This document shows positions 1 to 9,485 of a stretch of DNA of 64,000 nucleotides, in pieces (the first letter of the stretch is position 1; every line of letters begins with the position of its first letter). The notes beneath the pieces are model-generated. The model was given only the letters and a program-made list of their open reading frames with translations, had not been told where the DNA came from and ran no database searches. Source of the stretch: Amycolatopsis sp. 2-15 (lineage in GTDB: Bacteria; Actinomycetota; Actinomycetes; Mycobacteriales; Pseudonocardiaceae); NCBI RefSeq assembly GCF_030285625.1, contig NZ_CP127294.1:3234001-3298000 (forward strand). The letters are read 5' to 3'. The translations under genes were made by a program, and so were the position numbers.

Positions 1-77
1 TAACCCCCGCGCGACGGCATAACCCACCCTCCCGGGGGCTGCCCATGATCCATTCTATCGGCGGCCAGGGACAAAAC

Positions 78-134
78 CCTGTGCTCAGTGGAAGTTGTCC
101 ACAGAAGCCTGTGTTCAGCCCAAGCTGTCCACAG
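78..134. repeat. Two 30-bp-period repeats, each carrying a DnaA-box-like 9-mer
   Basis: Two units start at 78 and 108; 22 of 27 aligned positions are identical. Each ends in a 9-mer: TTGTCCACA at 95-103 and CTGTCCACA at 125-133. TTGTCCACA is the form of DnaA box preferred in high-GC actinobacteria, as known from Streptomyces. The exact 30-bp spacing puts the two boxes on nearly the same helix face. No origin genes are nearby, so this is at most a DnaA-titration or regulatory site; it may also be a general intergenic repeat. Confidence 0.4.
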
Positions 135-247
135 CACCCGGTTAGCGGACCGCAACCACTCGGGCGCAACCCTCGACTCCGGCACAACCCCTCAACAGCG
201 CCAAAACCACCCTGCCACGTCGGACCCGGTGAAACCGCAAGCAACAA

Positions 248-280
248 GAAAGGGCGCCCCGACGAGGGACGCCCCTTCCC
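248..280 (-). terminator. Probable terminator of the GDSL lipase gene
   Basis: Read on the minus strand, a GC-rich stem (AAGGGGCGTCCC paired with GGGGCGCCCTT around a CTCGTC-type loop) lies about 25 bases after the lipase stop and is followed by TTTCTTGTT. This is a reasonable intrinsic terminator for a high-GC organism. Confidence 0.55.
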
Positions 281-302
281 TATCACCAAAACCACAGAAA
301 GA

Positions 303-1112
303 TCAGCCGATCGCCGACGTCAACGGGTTGTAGTACCCGCCACGCTGCCCAGCCGCCGTCGGGTGGTACGACTCGTCCACCGGCCAGGTGAGGCTGTGCA
401 GGTAGTCGCTGGCCGACGAGCAGATGTTGTGCCCCACGAAAGCCGAGCGCACGTCCACGAACTGGGCCCCCGCGGCCGCAGCGCGCGAAGCCAGCACGGA
501 GGCCAGCGTGTCCGCGCCGGAGTTGATCGCGGCGCGCTTCGTGTCGCTCAGGCCGACGCTGCAGGAGCCCGGCACGGTGTAGAAGCGCGGGTACGACAGC
601 ACCACGAGCTTCGCGTTGGGCGCCTTGGACTTCACGGCGCGGTAGACGTTGTCGAGCAGGCCCGGGAGGGTGTTCTGCACGTAGGTCTTGGCGGTGTTGA
701 CCCGGTCGGTGCAGGTCTGGTCGCTGTTGAGGGTGCAGGTGGTGATCACGTCGGTGAAGCCCGCGTCGTTGCCGCCCACCGTGAGGGTGACCAGGCCGGT
801 GCCCGACGGCATCGAGTTGATCTGGTTCAGCACATCACCCGTTTTCGCACCCGAACAGGCGAGGAAGGTGAACGTGGTCCCGGGGTGGGCGTTGGCCCAC
901 AGCTGGCCGTAGGCGTTGGCACTGCGCTTGCAGTTGCCCGAGTTGCCGTAGCTCCCGGCGCCCACCCCGGAGGAGTAGGAGTCGCCGAGTGCGACGTAGC
1001 TCTGAGCAGCGTGCGCGGTACCCACGATGCCCAGAGAGGCGAGAACAGCGACCCCCAGGGCCGCGCACATCCGGAGGAACGATCGTGAGGTGGGACGGGT
1101 GGCTTCAGCCAT
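303..1112 (-). CDS. Secreted SGNH/GDSL-family lipase or esterase
   Basis: Exported hydrolase of 269 residues. The signal peptide has an n-region with Arg, a hydrophobic stretch at about 15-31 and a likely AHA cleavage site near residue 35. Block I follows at once (ALGDSYSSG, nucleophile Ser about 45); later come GGND (oxyanion Asn) and, near the C-terminus, DESYHPT with the catalytic Asp-X2-His arrangement. Six Cys are spread through the mature part, enough for three disulfides as in secreted Streptomyces SGNH lipases. AGGAG lies 7-8 bases before the ATG. It is transcribed away from the TetR gene at 1268, so the TetR palindrome lies in their shared upstream region. The natural substrate (ester or phospholipid) cannot be read from the sequence. 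Confidence 0.9.
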   Translation of the reverse strand: MAEATRPTSRSFLRMCAALGVAVLASLGIVGTAHAAQSYVALGDSYSSGVGAGSYGNSGNCKRSANAYGQLWANAHPGTTFTFLACSGAKTGDVLNQINSMPSGTGLVTLTVGGNDAGFTDVITTCTLNSDQTCTDRVNTAKTYVQNTLPGLLDNVYRAVKSKAPNAKLVVLSYPRFYTVPGSCSVGLSDTKRAAINSGADTLASVLASRAAAAGAQFVDVRSAFVGHNICSSASDYLHSLTWPVDESYHPTAAGQRGGYYNPLTSAIG

Positions 1113-1230
1113 GGGTCACTCCTGGTCGTGACGGCTCGACGAGGAATACGAATACCAGGTGGAATCCCCACACGACACCCCAGAATCCGCAGGTGACTCC
1201 ACTTGGCCCAGGCAGGAAGTAGGGCCGGAA

Positions 1231-1246
1231 GTTAGCGCTCGCTAAC
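1231..1246. promoter_or_regulatory. TetR operator: 16-bp palindrome upstream of the TetR gene
   Basis: GTTAGCGCTCGCTAAC has perfect 7-bp arms around a 2-bp centre and lies 22 bases before the TetR start. The same sequence except for the centre occurs at 3776-3791 before the acyl-CoA carboxylase operon. The position suggests autoregulation. Confidence 0.8.
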
Positions 1247-1267
1247 CGCCGGTCCTACTATGGCCAA

Positions 1268-1858
1268 ATGCCGGCGAACCCCACCCCACTCGTGAACGGC
1301 GAGAAGGCGAACAGGCGTGAACAGATCATGGCCGCCGCCGCCGAGCTGTTCGCCCACCACGGCTTCCACGGTGTCGGGATCGACGACATCGGCGCGGCCG
1401 TCGGCATCTCGGGCCCGGCGCTCTACCGCCATTTCCGCAGCAAGGACGCCATCCTCGGCGAGATGCTGAACTCGATCAGCCACTACCTGCTCGAAGGCGG
1501 CACCGACCGCGCCGAGACGGGCGGCACGCCGCTCGAGCTGCTCGAAGCGCTGGTGCGCTTCCATGTCGGCTTCGCGCTCGACCACCCGGCGCTGATCACC
1601 GTGCAGGAGCGCAACCTCGCGAATCTCACCGACAGTGACCGCAAGCAGGTGCGCGCGCTCCAGCGGCAGTACGTCGAGGTGTGGGTGCGCGCGATCCGCG
1701 ACGCGATCCCCGGCCTCGAAGAGCGCGAGGCCCGCTCGGCGGCGCACGCCGTGTTCGGCTTGATCAACTCGACGCCGTACAACCGCCATCTCGGTGACGC
1801 AGAGCTGTCCGAACTGCTTTGCCGGCTCGCTCTGGGCGCACTTTCCGCGGCGGGCTGA
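1268..1858 (+). CDS. TetR-family repressor, probable regulator of the adjacent acyl-CoA catabolic operon
   Basis: Protein of 196 residues, typical TetR length. The N-terminal DNA-binding domain is clear at about 17-63 (REQIMAAAAELFAHHGFHGV, then IGISGPALYRHFRSK-like recognition helix); the rest is the ligand and dimer domain. The palindrome 22 bases upstream is repeated before the carboxylase operon 2 kb downstream, which strongly suggests one regulator for both. In Streptomyces, TetR repressors of branched-chain acyl-CoA genes (AccR/AcdR type) recognise 16-bp palindromes of the form GTTA-N8-TAAC, as I recall; this one fits. A short-chain acyl-CoA ligand is inferred. The three genes between regulator and operon have no visible operator of their own. 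Confidence 0.88.
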   Translation: MPANPTPLVNGEKANRREQIMAAAAELFAHHGFHGVGIDDIGAAVGISGPALYRHFRSKDAILGEMLNSISHYLLEGGTDRAETGGTPLELLEALVRFHVGFALDHPALITVQERNLANLTDSDRKQVRALQRQYVEVWVRAIRDAIPGLEEREARSAAHAVFGLINSTPYNRHLGDAELSELLCRLALGALSAAG

Positions 1859-1912
1859 TCACCCGGATTCGGGGTATCCCCACGGAAGCCGGTGCTGGTG
1901 TTTGATAGGCAC

Positions 1913-2410
1913 GTGACCCCGGACCGGAGCGAGGACGAGCAGCGGCTCGTGGAGAAGGCGCAGCGCGCGCTCGTCGCCATCAGCCTCGGCGAGGATGCCG
2001 AGGCGCTCGAAGAGGTCACCCCGTCGTCCGACGAGCCACAGGCGCGCTCGGAGGAGACCAAGGAGCTCATGCTGCTGCTGTTCGGCGAGTGCAGCGCCAT
2101 GGTGTCCACGCTCGGTGACGGCGGCACCGCCCCGGTGAAGGTCCAGGTCTTCGACGAGGACGGCGAAGAGGTCTCCATCGATCAGGCCGACCCGCCCGTG
2201 CGCACCGCCGTGCGTACGCTGCTCGCCGAGGTGCACGGCAACACCGCAGCCGCGCGCGAGCAGGTGGAGATCGCGTTGGCCAGCGCCGCGCCCAACGAGG
2301 TCGACAGCCTCGTGCTCCAAGCGCTGCGCTGGACCATCAGGCTGTCGGTCGAATGCCTCGACCGCGATCTCCCCGTCGCCGAGTGGATCTCCGACGCCGT
2401 CACCGACTGA
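1913..2410 (+). CDS. Hypothetical acidic protein
   Basis: Unrecognised protein of 165 residues from the GTG at 1913, or 172 from an in-frame start at 1892. It is soluble and strongly acidic, with runs such as DEDGEEV and many Glu/Asp in the first 60 residues. There is no signal peptide, membrane segment, Cys pair or known motif. It follows the TetR gene by about 50 bases in the same direction. Actinomycetes often carry such short conserved acidic proteins; I cannot give a role. Confidence 0.65.
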   Translation: MTPDRSEDEQRLVEKAQRALVAISLGEDAEALEEVTPSSDEPQARSEETKELMLLLFGECSAMVSTLGDGGTAPVKVQVFDEDGEEVSIDQADPPVRTAVRTLLAEVHGNTAAAREQVEIALASAAPNEVDSLVLQALRWTIRLSVECLDRDLPVAEWISDAVTD

Positions 2411-2456
2411 CCCTGTCTCTCGGACAACCGCCCGCCGCGCTGGCGGGATCACGGCC

Positions 2457-2810
2457 ATGGAACGCGTGCTCGGCATCGGCGGCTACTTCATCCGCGCGTC
2501 GGACCCGGCGGCCCTGGGCGCCTGGTACCGCGACTGCCTCGGCCTCGACGCCGACGAAAACGGGGTGTGGCAGCAGGAACCCGGCCCCACCGTCTTCGCG
2601 CAGTTCGAGGCCGGCACGGACTACTTCGGCTCGAAGTCGCAGCAGTCCATGCTCAACTTCCGCGTCCGCGACCTCGACGCCATGCTCACCCAGCTGCGTG
2701 ACAAGGGCGCCGAGGTGGCCGAGGAGACGCAGGAGATGGCCGGCGTCGGGCGCTTCGGCTGGGTCACCGACCCGGAGGGCAACCGTATCGAGCTGTGGCA
2801 GCCCGCGTGA
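2457..2810 (+). CDS. VOC-family (glyoxalase/bleomycin-resistance fold) protein
   Basis: Single-domain VOC protein of 117 residues. The opening beta-alpha segment (GIGGYFIRASDPAALGAWYRDCLGL) and the closing WVTDPEGNRIELWQP are hallmark elements of the fold, the last carrying the conserved Glu metal ligand. Such proteins dimerise to build metal or ligand sites and act as isomerases, dioxygenases or binding proteins; nothing here fixes which. It starts about 45 bases after the previous gene. Confidence 0.85.
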   Translation: MERVLGIGGYFIRASDPAALGAWYRDCLGLDADENGVWQQEPGPTVFAQFEAGTDYFGSKSQQSMLNFRVRDLDAMLTQLRDKGAEVAEETQEMAGVGRFGWVTDPEGNRIELWQPA

Positions 2811-2849
2811 CGACCGGCCGGCCGTGGTGAAGCAGGCGATACTCGAACA

Positions 2850-3737
2850 ATGACGAGCCCGAACGTCGCTGTGATCGGCCCCGGAGCGATCGGGACGACC
2901 ATCGCGGCCGCATTGCACCAGGTCGGCCGCACCCCCCGGTTGTACGGCCGCACCGCTCGTGATCAGCTCGAGTTGCACGCTCCGGGGGATCACCTCGTGG
3001 TGCCCGGCCCGGTCCAGGTCAAGGTCACCCCGGACGTCACTCCGGTCAATCTCGTTTTCCTGGCCGTCAAGGCGACGCAGCTCGAGGCAGCTGCGCCCTG
3101 GCTGGCCGCGCTGTGCCGGGCGGACACGATCGTCTGCGTGCTCCAGAACGGGGTCGAGCAGGAAACCGCCGTCGCGGAACACGCCCGCCTCGGCCGGGTG
3201 CTGCCCAGCGTCGTGTGGTTCCCGGCGCAGACCCGGGCCGACGGGTCGGTGTGGCTGCGTGCCCCGGCCCGCTTGACCGTGCCGGACACCGAGCCGGGCC
3301 GCGCGGTGTCCGAAGCGCTGGCCGGGAGCTTGTGCACGGTCGAGGCGGTAGCCGATTTCCGCTCGCTGGCCTGGCGCAAGCTCATGCAGAACGCGCTCGC
3401 GGGGCTGATGGCCCTCACCGGCCGGCGCGCCGGCATGTTCGCGCGGGCCGACCTCGCCGAGCTCGGGCTCGTGTACCTGCGGGAGTGCCTCGCCGTGGCC
3501 CGGGCTGAGGGTGCCGACCTCGGCGACGAGGTGCCTGGGGAAATCATCGACACGTTCCGGGCCTACCCGGCGGACATGGGCACGTCGATCCTGGCCGACC
3601 GCGAAGCCGGCCGGCCGCTGGAATGGGACGTCCGCAACGGGGTCGTGCTGCGCCGCGGGCGCCACCACGGCATCCCCACACCCGTCAGCGAAGTCGTGGT
3701 TCCGCTGCTCGCCGCCACTGGCGAGGGGCCCGGCTGA
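2850..3737 (+). CDS. Ketopantoate reductase-like NADP-dependent oxidoreductase (PanE/ApbA family)
   Basis: Protein of 295 residues with an N-terminal Rossmann domain (VAVIGPGAIGTTIAAALHQ; GxGxxG near 10-15) and an all-helical C-terminal domain. LVFLAVKATQLE and VCVLQNGVEQE match the NADP/substrate motifs, and WRKLMQNALAGLMALTGR carries the conserved Lys-Asn pair of ketopantoate reductases. Many actinomycetes hold several paralogues, so it may act on another 2-oxoacid rather than in pantothenate synthesis; no pan genes are near. It is the last gene before the operator pair of the carboxylase operon. Confidence 0.85.
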   Translation: MTSPNVAVIGPGAIGTTIAAALHQVGRTPRLYGRTARDQLELHAPGDHLVVPGPVQVKVTPDVTPVNLVFLAVKATQLEAAAPWLAALCRADTIVCVLQNGVEQETAVAEHARLGRVLPSVVWFPAQTRADGSVWLRAPARLTVPDTEPGRAVSEALAGSLCTVEAVADFRSLAWRKLMQNALAGLMALTGRRAGMFARADLAELGLVYLRECLAVARAEGADLGDEVPGEIIDTFRAYPADMGTSILADREAGRPLEWDVRNGVVLRRGRHHGIPTPVSEVVVPLLAATGEGPG

Positions 3738-3775
3738 CGCAGGTGTGAGCCCCCGGACCCTGGCTGGACACTCCG

Positions 3776-3791
3776 GTTAGCGGTCGCTAAC
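3776..3791. promoter_or_regulatory. TetR operator, first site before the carboxylase operon
   Basis: GTTAGCGGTCGCTAAC has the same 7-bp arms as the palindrome at 1231-1246 and lies 76 bases before the carboxyltransferase ATG. Confidence 0.8.
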
Positions 3792-3803
3792 ATCCGAAGA
3801 GGA

Positions 3804-3819
3804 GTTAACGACCGCTAAC
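3804..3819. promoter_or_regulatory. TetR operator, second degenerate site before the carboxylase operon
   Basis: GTTAACGACCGCTAAC differs from the consensus GTTAGCG-N2-CGCTAAC by one base in the left arm. Its centre is 28 bp from that of the first site, so two dimers could bind side by side. Confidence 0.7.
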
Positions 3820-3867
3820 GTAGTCGATCACCAACGTCTTGGATCACCAACGTCTCGACGGGGAGTC

Positions 3868-5481
3868 ATGGACACGCCGGTACTGAGCAGTTCCGCGGAT
3901 CCGCGCAGCGACGCGTTCACCCGCAGCGTCACCTCGCACGGCGAGCTCGTCGAGGACCTGCGCAAGCGCCTGGACGCCGCCCGCCTCGGCGGGCCCGAGA
4001 AGTCCCGTGCCCGCCACGTGGAACGCGGCAAGCTGCTGCCGCGCGACCGCGTCGACACATTGCTGGACCCGGGTTCGCCGTTCCTGGAGCTCTCGCCGCT
4101 CGCGGCCAACGGCCTCTACGACGACGAGGCGCCGAGCGCGGGCATCATCACCGGTGTCGGGCGCGTCTCCGGGCGCGAGTGCGTGATCGTGGCCAACGAC
4201 GCCACCGTCAAGGGCGGCACGTACTACCCGCTCACGGTCAAGAAGCACCTGCGCGCCCAGGAAGTGGCGCTGCACAACAACCTTCCATGCATCTACCTCG
4301 TCGATTCCGGCGGTGCGTTCCTGCCGCACCAGGACGACGTGTTCCCCGACCGCGAACACTTCGGGCGCATCTTCTACAACCAGGCCACGATGTCCGCTCG
4401 CGGAATCCCGCAGATCGCCGCCGTGCTCGGTTCTTGCACGGCGGGTGGCGCGTACGTGCCGGCCATGAGCGACGAAGCGGTCATCGTCCGCAACCAGGGC
4501 ACGATCTTCCTCGGCGGCCCGCCGCTGGTGAAGGCCGCGACGGGTGAGGTCGTCACCGCCGAAGAGCTGGGCGGCGGCGATGTCCACTCGCGCCAGTCCG
4601 GTGTCACCGACCACCTCGCCGACGACGACGCCCACGCGCTGCGCATCGTCCGCGACATCGTCTCCACCCTCGGCCCGCGCACGCCGCGGCCGTGGGACGT
4701 GCGGCCCGTCGAGGAGCCGGCAGTGGACCCGCGCGAGCTCTACGGCGTGGTGCCGACGGATTCGCGCACCCCGTACGACGTGCGCGAGGTGATCGCGCGC
4801 GTGGTCGACGGCAGCCGGTTCTCCGAGTTCAAGAAGGAGTACGGTGCCACGCTCGTCACCGGCTTCGCGCACATCCACGGGCATCCGGTGGGCATCATCG
4901 CCAACAACGGCGTGCTGTTCGCCGAATCGGCCATGAAGGGCGCGCACTTCATCGAGCTGTGCGACCGCCGCTCGATCCCCTTGGTGTTCCTGCAGAACAT
5001 CACCGGCTTCATGGTCGGCAAGGCCTACGAGGCCGGCGGCATCGCGAAGCACGGCGCGAAGATGGTCACGGCCGTCGCGTGCGCGCGGGTGCCGAAGTTC
5101 ACCGTGATCATCGGCGGCTCGTTCGGCGCCGGGAACTACTCGATGTGCGGCCGGGCGTACTCGCCGCGGTTCCTGTGGATGTGGCCCAACGCGCGGATCT
5201 CCGTGATGGGCGGCGAGCAGGCGGCGTCGGTGCTTTCGACGGTCCGCCGCGACGCGATCGAGGCCCGCGGTGGCGAGTGGTCGGCCGAGGACGAGGACGC
5301 GTTCAAGGCACCGATCCGCGACCAGTACGAGCACCAGGGCAGCCCGTACTGCTCCACCGCGCGGCTGTGGGACGACGGCGTGATCGACCCGGCGGATACC
5401 CGCACGGTGCTCGGGCTCGCGCTGTCGGCCGCGGCCAACGCGCCCCTGCCCGAGGTCAACTACGGCGTCTTCCGGATGTGA
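3868..5481 (+). CDS. accD1: Acyl-CoA (methylcrotonoyl-CoA type) carboxylase, carboxyltransferase beta subunit
   Basis: Protein of 537 residues, the full length of methylcrotonoyl-CoA carboxylase beta subunits. Characteristic segments are [20 protein letters not shown], the block around [19 protein letters not shown] (about residues 110-130), and the C-terminal biotin-side domain with [20 protein letters not shown]. These resemble mycobacterial AccD1, the carboxylase of leucine breakdown, more than AccD4-6. It transfers carboxylate from biotin to an acyl-CoA. It abuts the biotin-subunit gene with no gap. The 5-methylglutaconyl hydratase and HMG-CoA lyase that would complete the pathway are not in the window. 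Confidence 0.9.
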   Translation: MDTPVLSSSADPRSDAFTRSVTSHGELVEDLRKRLDAARLGGPEKSRARHVERGKLLPRDRVDTLLDPGSPFLELSPLAANGLYDDEAPSAGIITGVGRVSGRECVIVANDATVKGGTYYPLTVKKHLRAQEVALHNNLPCIYLVDSGGAFLPHQDDVFPDREHFGRIFYNQATMSARGIPQIAAVLGSCTAGGAYVPAMSDEAVIVRNQGTIFLGGPPLVKAATGEVVTAEELGGGDVHSRQSGVTDHLADDDAHALRIVRDIVSTLGPRTPRPWDVRPVEEPAVDPRELYGVVPTDSRTPYDVREVIARVVDGSRFSEFKKEYGATLVTGFAHIHGHPVGIIANNGVLFAESAMKGAHFIELCDRRSIPLVFLQNITGFMVGKAYEAGGIAKHGAKMVTAVACARVPKFTVIIGGSFGAGNYSMCGRAYSPRFLWMWPNARISVMGGEQAASVLSTVRRDAIEARGGEWSAEDEDAFKAPIRDQYEHQGSPYCSTARLWDDGVIDPADTRTVLGLALSAAANAPLPEVNYGVFRM

Positions 5482-7467
5482 GTGAGCATGTCTTCGTTCG
5501 ACACTGTTCTGGTCGCCAACCGCGGCGAGATCGCGGTCCGCGTGATCCGCTCGCTGCGGGAGCTGGGCATCCGCTCGGTCGCGGTGTACAGCGACGCGGA
5601 CGCCGACGCCAAGCACGTGCGCGAGGCCGACACCGCGGTCCGGATCGGCCCGGCCGAGGCGGCGAAAAGCTATTTGTCGATATCGGCCATCGTCGAGGCT
5701 GCCCAGGTGACAGGCGCGCAGGCCGTGCACCCGGGCTACGGCTTCCTCGCCGAGAACGCGGCGTTCGCGCGAGCGTGTGAAGAGGCGGGGCTGGTGTTCA
5801 TCGGCCCGCCCGTCGCCGCGATCGAGCAGATGGGCGACAAGATCCGCGCCAAGGCCACGGTGTCCGCGGCCGGTGTGCCCGTGGTCCCCGGCGTGTCCGA
5901 TGTGGACATTCCGGAGGGCGGGTTCGCCGAGGCGGTGGCCGGGGTGGGCTACCCGGTGCTGCTGAAGCCGTCCGCGGGCGGTGGCGGCAAGGGCATGCGG
6001 CTCGTGCACGAGGAGTCGGAGCTCGCCGCCGCGATCGAGTCCGCGCGCCGCGAGGCGCGCGGCTCCTTCGGTGACGACACGCTGCTGGTGGAGCGGTTCG
6101 TCACCACGCCCCGCCACATCGAGATCCAGGTGCTGGCCGACCAGCACGGCAACGTCCTGCACCTCGGTGAACGCGAGTGCAGCCTGCAGCGGCGGCACCA
6201 GAAGATCATCGAAGAGGCCCCGTCGGTGCTGCTCGACGAGGCCACGCGCCAGAAGATGGGCGCCGCCGCGGCCGAGGCCGCGCGGTCCGTGGGTTACGTC
6301 GGCGCAGGCACCGTCGAGTTCATCATGTCCGCGCACGACCCGGACGAGTTCTTCTTCATGGAGATGAACACCCGGCTGCAGGTGGAGCACCCCGTCACGG
6401 AGATGGTGACCGGGCTCGACCTCGTGGCGTGGCAGGTGCGCGTCGCCGCCGGTGATCCGCTGACGCTGAAGCAGGAGGACGTACGCCTCGAAGGCCACGC
6501 CGTCGAAGCTCGCGTGTACGCCGAGGATCCCGCGCGCGGCTTCATCCCGACCGGGGGCACGGTGCTGGCCGTGCACGAGCCGTCGGGCGACGGCGTGCGC
6601 GTGGACTCGTGGATGACCGAGGGTGCGGTGATCGGGTCGAACTACGACCCGATGCTGGCCAAGGTGATCGCCTACGGTCCCGACCGCACGGCGGCGTTGC
6701 GCAAGCTCGACCGCGCGCTGGCGGACACGGCGTTGCTGGGGCTGGGCACGAACATCGCGTTCCTGCGCGGCCTGCTCGCCGACGAGGACGTGCGCGCCGG
6801 CCGGCTGGACACGGAGCTGGTGGACCGGCGGTTGTCGTCGCTGGTGTCTTCGGACGTGCCCGAAGGGTTCTTCGTGGCGGCGGCGCTCGACCGGCTGCTT
6901 TCGTTGCAGCCGAAGGGTTCCGTGGTGGATCCGTGGGATGTGCCCAGCGGGTGGCGCGTCGGCGGAGGGGGCGGGGTCACGTTCCGCCTGCGTGCCGGCG
7001 AGGTCCAGGCCGTGGTGCGCGTGACCGCGTCCACCGTCCAGGTCGACGACCACGAACCGGTCGAGGCCACCGCGACCCGTGTCGGTGACGTGCTGGAAGT
7101 CCGGCGGGACAGCGGAATCGAGCGCTACCGCCGCGCCGACGGTCCACAACAGACGGTGTGGCTCGCACGCGACGGCTTCGGTTTCGCGTTCGCGGACCAG
7201 GAAGTGCGCTTGGCCGCCCGCGGTGAGGCCGCGGGTGCCGGGCCGGTGAAGAGCCCGATGCCGGGCACGGTGCTCGTGGTCAAGGTCGCCCAGGGCGACG
7301 TGGTCGCGGCCGGCACACCGTTGCTGGTCGTGGAAGCGATGAAGATGGAACACACCGTGACCGCGCCGATCGACGGCGTGGTGAGCGAGCTTTCGACGCG
7401 CGCGGGCCAGCAGGTGGCGCTGGACGAAACCCTGGCCGTGGTGAGCCCGAACGAGGAGCAAAGATGA
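5482..7467 (+). CDS. accA1: Biotin carboxylase/biotin carboxyl carrier alpha subunit of acyl-CoA carboxylase
   Basis: Protein of 661 residues if read from the GTG that touches the preceding stop; an ATG two codons later is equally possible. Domains in order: biotin carboxylase N-domain ([20 protein letters not shown]), ATP-grasp with the glycine-rich loop [12 protein letters not shown], biotin carboxylase C-domain ([14 protein letters not shown]), a BT-like linker and a C-terminal biotinyl domain. The biotinylated Lys lies in EAMKMEH near residue 621. It performs ATP-dependent carboxylation of its own biotin, then delivers the carboxyl to the accD1 product. It overlaps the next gene by 4 bases, indicating translational coupling. 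Confidence 0.92.
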   Translation: MSMSSFDTVLVANRGEIAVRVIRSLRELGIRSVAVYSDADADAKHVREADTAVRIGPAEAAKSYLSISAIVEAAQVTGAQAVHPGYGFLAENAAFARACEEAGLVFIGPPVAAIEQMGDKIRAKATVSAAGVPVVPGVSDVDIPEGGFAEAVAGVGYPVLLKPSAGGGGKGMRLVHEESELAAAIESARREARGSFGDDTLLVERFVTTPRHIEIQVLADQHGNVLHLGERECSLQRRHQKIIEEAPSVLLDEATRQKMGAAAAEAARSVGYVGAGTVEFIMSAHDPDEFFFMEMNTRLQVEHPVTEMVTGLDLVAWQVRVAAGDPLTLKQEDVRLEGHAVEARVYAEDPARGFIPTGGTVLAVHEPSGDGVRVDSWMTEGAVIGSNYDPMLAKVIAYGPDRTAALRKLDRALADTALLGLGTNIAFLRGLLADEDVRAGRLDTELVDRRLSSLVSSDVPEGFFVAAALDRLLSLQPKGSVVDPWDVPSGWRVGGGGGVTFRLRAGEVQAVVRVTASTVQVDDHEPVEATATRVGDVLEVRRDSGIERYRRADGPQQTVWLARDGFGFAFADQEVRLAARGEAAGAGPVKSPMPGTVLVVKVAQGDVVAAGTPLLVVEAMKMEHTVTAPIDGVVSELSTRAGQQVALDETLAVVSPNEEQR

Positions 7468-8624
7468 TCGACTTCCGGCTGGACGAAGAGTACGAGGCGC
7501 TGCGCAAGACGGTCGAGGACTTCGCGCACAACGAGGTCGCGCCCGTGATCGGGCCGATGTACGAGAAGGAAGAGTTCCCCTACGACCTCGTCGCCAAGAT
7601 GGGGGAGATGGGCCTGTTCGGCCTGCCGTTCGCCGAGGAGTTCGGCGGCATGGGCGGCGACTACTTCGCGCTGTGCCTGGCTTTGGAGGAGCTGGCGCGG
7701 GTCGACTCGTCGGTCGCGATCACGCTGGAGGCCGGCGTTTCCCTCGGAGCGATGCCGATCTACCGCTTCGGCACACAGGAGCAGAAGGAAACCTGGCTGC
7801 CCGCCCTGTGCTCCGGTGAGGCGCTCGGCGGCTTCGGCCTCACGGAACCGGGCGGCGGCTCCGACGCCGGCGCCACGCGCACCCGGGCCAAGCTCGACGG
7901 CGACCAGTGGGTGATCAACGGCAGCAAGGCGTTCATCACCAACTCCGGCACCGACATCACGCGGCTGGTCACCGTCACGGCCGTCACCGACGTGATGGAG
8001 AACGGCCGCAAGGAGATCTCCGCGATCCTCGTGCCCTCGGGCACGCCGGGCTTCGCCGTGGCGCCCAAGTACTCCAAGGTCGGCTGGAACTGCTCGGACA
8101 CGCACGAGCTGTCCTTTGCCGACGTCCGCGTGCCGGCGGGGAACCTGGTCGGTACCCGTGGCCGCGGCTACGCGCAGTTCCTGTCCATTCTGGACGAAGG
8201 CCGCGTCGCGATCGCCGCCCTGAGCGTGGGTCTGGCCCAGGGCTGCGTCGACGAGTGCCTCAAGTACGCGAAGGACCGGGTCGCGTTCGGGCACCGGATC
8301 GGCGAGTACCAGGCGATCCAGTTCAAGATCGCCGACATGGAGGTGCGCACCCACACCGCGCGCCTCGCCTACTACCAGGCGGCGTCGAAGATGCTGCGCG
8401 GCGAACCCTTCAAGAAGGAAGCGTCCATCGCGAAGCTCGTCGCCTCCAACGCCGCCATGGACAACGCCCGCGACGCCACCCAGATCTACGGCGGCTACGG
8501 CTTCATGAACGAGTACCCGGTCAGCCGCTTCTACCGCGACGCGAAGATCCTGGAGATCGGCGAGGGGACGAGCGAGGTGCAGCGGATGCTCATCGCTCGC
8601 CACCTCGGCGTCGCCGCGGGCTAG
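7464..8624 (+). CDS. Acyl-CoA dehydrogenase of branched-chain acyl-CoA catabolism (AcdH/FadE19-like)
   Basis: Flavoenzyme of 386 residues, full length for the family. FAD and substrate motifs are intact: [14 protein letters not shown] near 125-140 and the C-terminal [24 protein letters not shown]. The catalytic Glu is in [10 protein letters not shown], the classical position. Human isovaleryl-CoA dehydrogenase has Ala there and uses a different Glu, so this protein resembles broad-range AcdH/FadE19 rather than a strict isovaleryl-CoA enzyme. Context with the methylcrotonoyl-type carboxylase supports leucine-derived substrates. It overlaps the biotin subunit gene by ATGA and ends the operon, meeting the methyltransferase gene head-on after 4 bases. 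Confidence 0.9.
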   Translation: MIDFRLDEEYEALRKTVEDFAHNEVAPVIGPMYEKEEFPYDLVAKMGEMGLFGLPFAEEFGGMGGDYFALCLALEELARVDSSVAITLEAGVSLGAMPIYRFGTQEQKETWLPALCSGEALGGFGLTEPGGGSDAGATRTRAKLDGDQWVINGSKAFITNSGTDITRLVTVTAVTDVMENGRKEISAILVPSGTPGFAVAPKYSKVGWNCSDTHELSFADVRVPAGNLVGTRGRGYAQFLSILDEGRVAIAALSVGLAQGCVDECLKYAKDRVAFGHRIGEYQAIQFKIADMEVRTHTARLAYYQAASKMLRGEPFKKEASIAKLVASNAAMDNARDATQIYGGYGFMNEYPVSRFYRDAKILEIGEGTSEVQRMLIARHLGVAAG

Positions 8625-8628
8625 TGCG

Positions 8629-9357
8629 TCAGCTCGCGGTCAGCACGAAGAACAGGAAGCTCGGGCTGACCGTGAGCATGCGGTAATCCTCGGGCCACAG
8701 CTCGCGGGCTTCCGGCGCGGGCATGGGTTCGCTGATCACGGAGATCTCGAAGCCCGCCGCGGTGAAGGCGGCGGTTATCGCGTGCAGCGGGCGGATCCAG
8801 AACGACATCGGGATGGTCTGGCTGCCGAACGTCCAGTCCTCGGTCCACTTGTAGGTCTGGAAGTAGTTGGTCTTGATCCCCTCCAAGCGCTGCAGGGCGT
8901 GGATCGCGAAGGGGTGGTCGACCGAGATCAGCAGGCGGCCGCCGGGTTTGAGGATGCGCTTCAGCTCGGTGAGCGACGGGCCCCAGTCCTCCAGGTAGTG
9001 CAGCACCAGGGACGCGATGACGTCGTCGAACGCGTTGTCGGCGTAGGGCAGCGGCTCGGCCAGATCGGCGACGCGCAGGTCGGCTTCGGGGCCGAGCCGG
9101 CGGCGGGCCAGCTCCAGCATGCCGGCGCTGAGGTCGAACCCGGACATGATCGCGCCGCGATCGCGCAGCACCGCGGACAGCGGACCGGCGCCGCAGCCGG
9201 CGTCGAGGATCCGTCTTCCGGCGACGTCTCCGGCGAGCTCCAGCATCGCGGGCTGCTCGTAGTAGGCGTTCTGGATGCCGCCCTCGTTCTGGGCCGCATA
9301 CGCCTCGGCGAAGCTGTTGTAGTCGTTGGCCGGCAGTGTGTGGTTGTCCGGAGTCAT
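8629..9357 (-). CDS. Class I SAM-dependent methyltransferase
   Basis: Protein of 242 residues from the ATG at 9357 (MTPDNHTLP). Motif I is ILDAGCGAGPLSAVLRDRG, followed by the acidic residue that binds SAM ribose (SGFDLSAGMLELAR) and a motif III-like ILKPGGRLLISVDHP. This is the Methyltransf_11/25 fold. The substrate is unknown; the region around WTEDWTFGSQTIPMSFWIRP may form the acceptor pocket. It is a single gene convergent with the carboxylase operon. An upstream in-frame start at 9435 would add a Pro/Gly-rich leader and is less likely. Confidence 0.85.
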   Translation of the reverse strand: MTPDNHTLPANDYNSFAEAYAAQNEGGIQNAYYEQPAMLELAGDVAGRRILDAGCGAGPLSAVLRDRGAIMSGFDLSAGMLELARRRLGPEADLRVADLAEPLPYADNAFDDVIASLVLHYLEDWGPSLTELKRILKPGGRLLISVDHPFAIHALQRLEGIKTNYFQTYKWTEDWTFGSQTIPMSFWIRPLHAITAAFTAAGFEISVISEPMPAPEARELWPEDYRMLTVSPSFLFFVLTAS

Positions 9358-9485
9358 GCGGCCGATCATGGCAGAAAACGCCGGACTGCCGGTTGATCCC
9401 CTTTCACCATAACCCGGGTGGCAAGCCGGAAACATCGGTCTGCGGGTCGATTTTCCGGGGCCGGCGCGGGGCTACTCTCGAGGCC

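Larger units (their letters stand above)
1..302. other. Left-edge intergenic region without a supported gene
   Basis: No convincing gene is visible. Two reading frames cross it on the plus strand, but they are low-complexity and run on antisense through the lipase. A minus-strand reading frame could begin near position 46 or 53 and leave the window; too little is present to call it. The region holds a short CAGGG/CCCTG hairpin (about 66-80), a two-unit repeat with DnaA-box-like sequences and the lipase terminator, each listed separately. Confidence 0.6.

Noticed and set aside
3844..7461. A 1205-codon minus-strand reading frame opposite the carboxylase operon
   Set aside because: It mirrors conserved genes on the other strand, has His/Arg/Asp-rich low-complexity composition from GC-rich antisense, and no ribosome site.
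7464..8624. Firm naming as isovaleryl-CoA dehydrogenase
   Set aside because: The catalytic Glu is at the classical position, unlike isovaleryl-CoA dehydrogenase, so a broad AcdH/FadE19-type name is safer.
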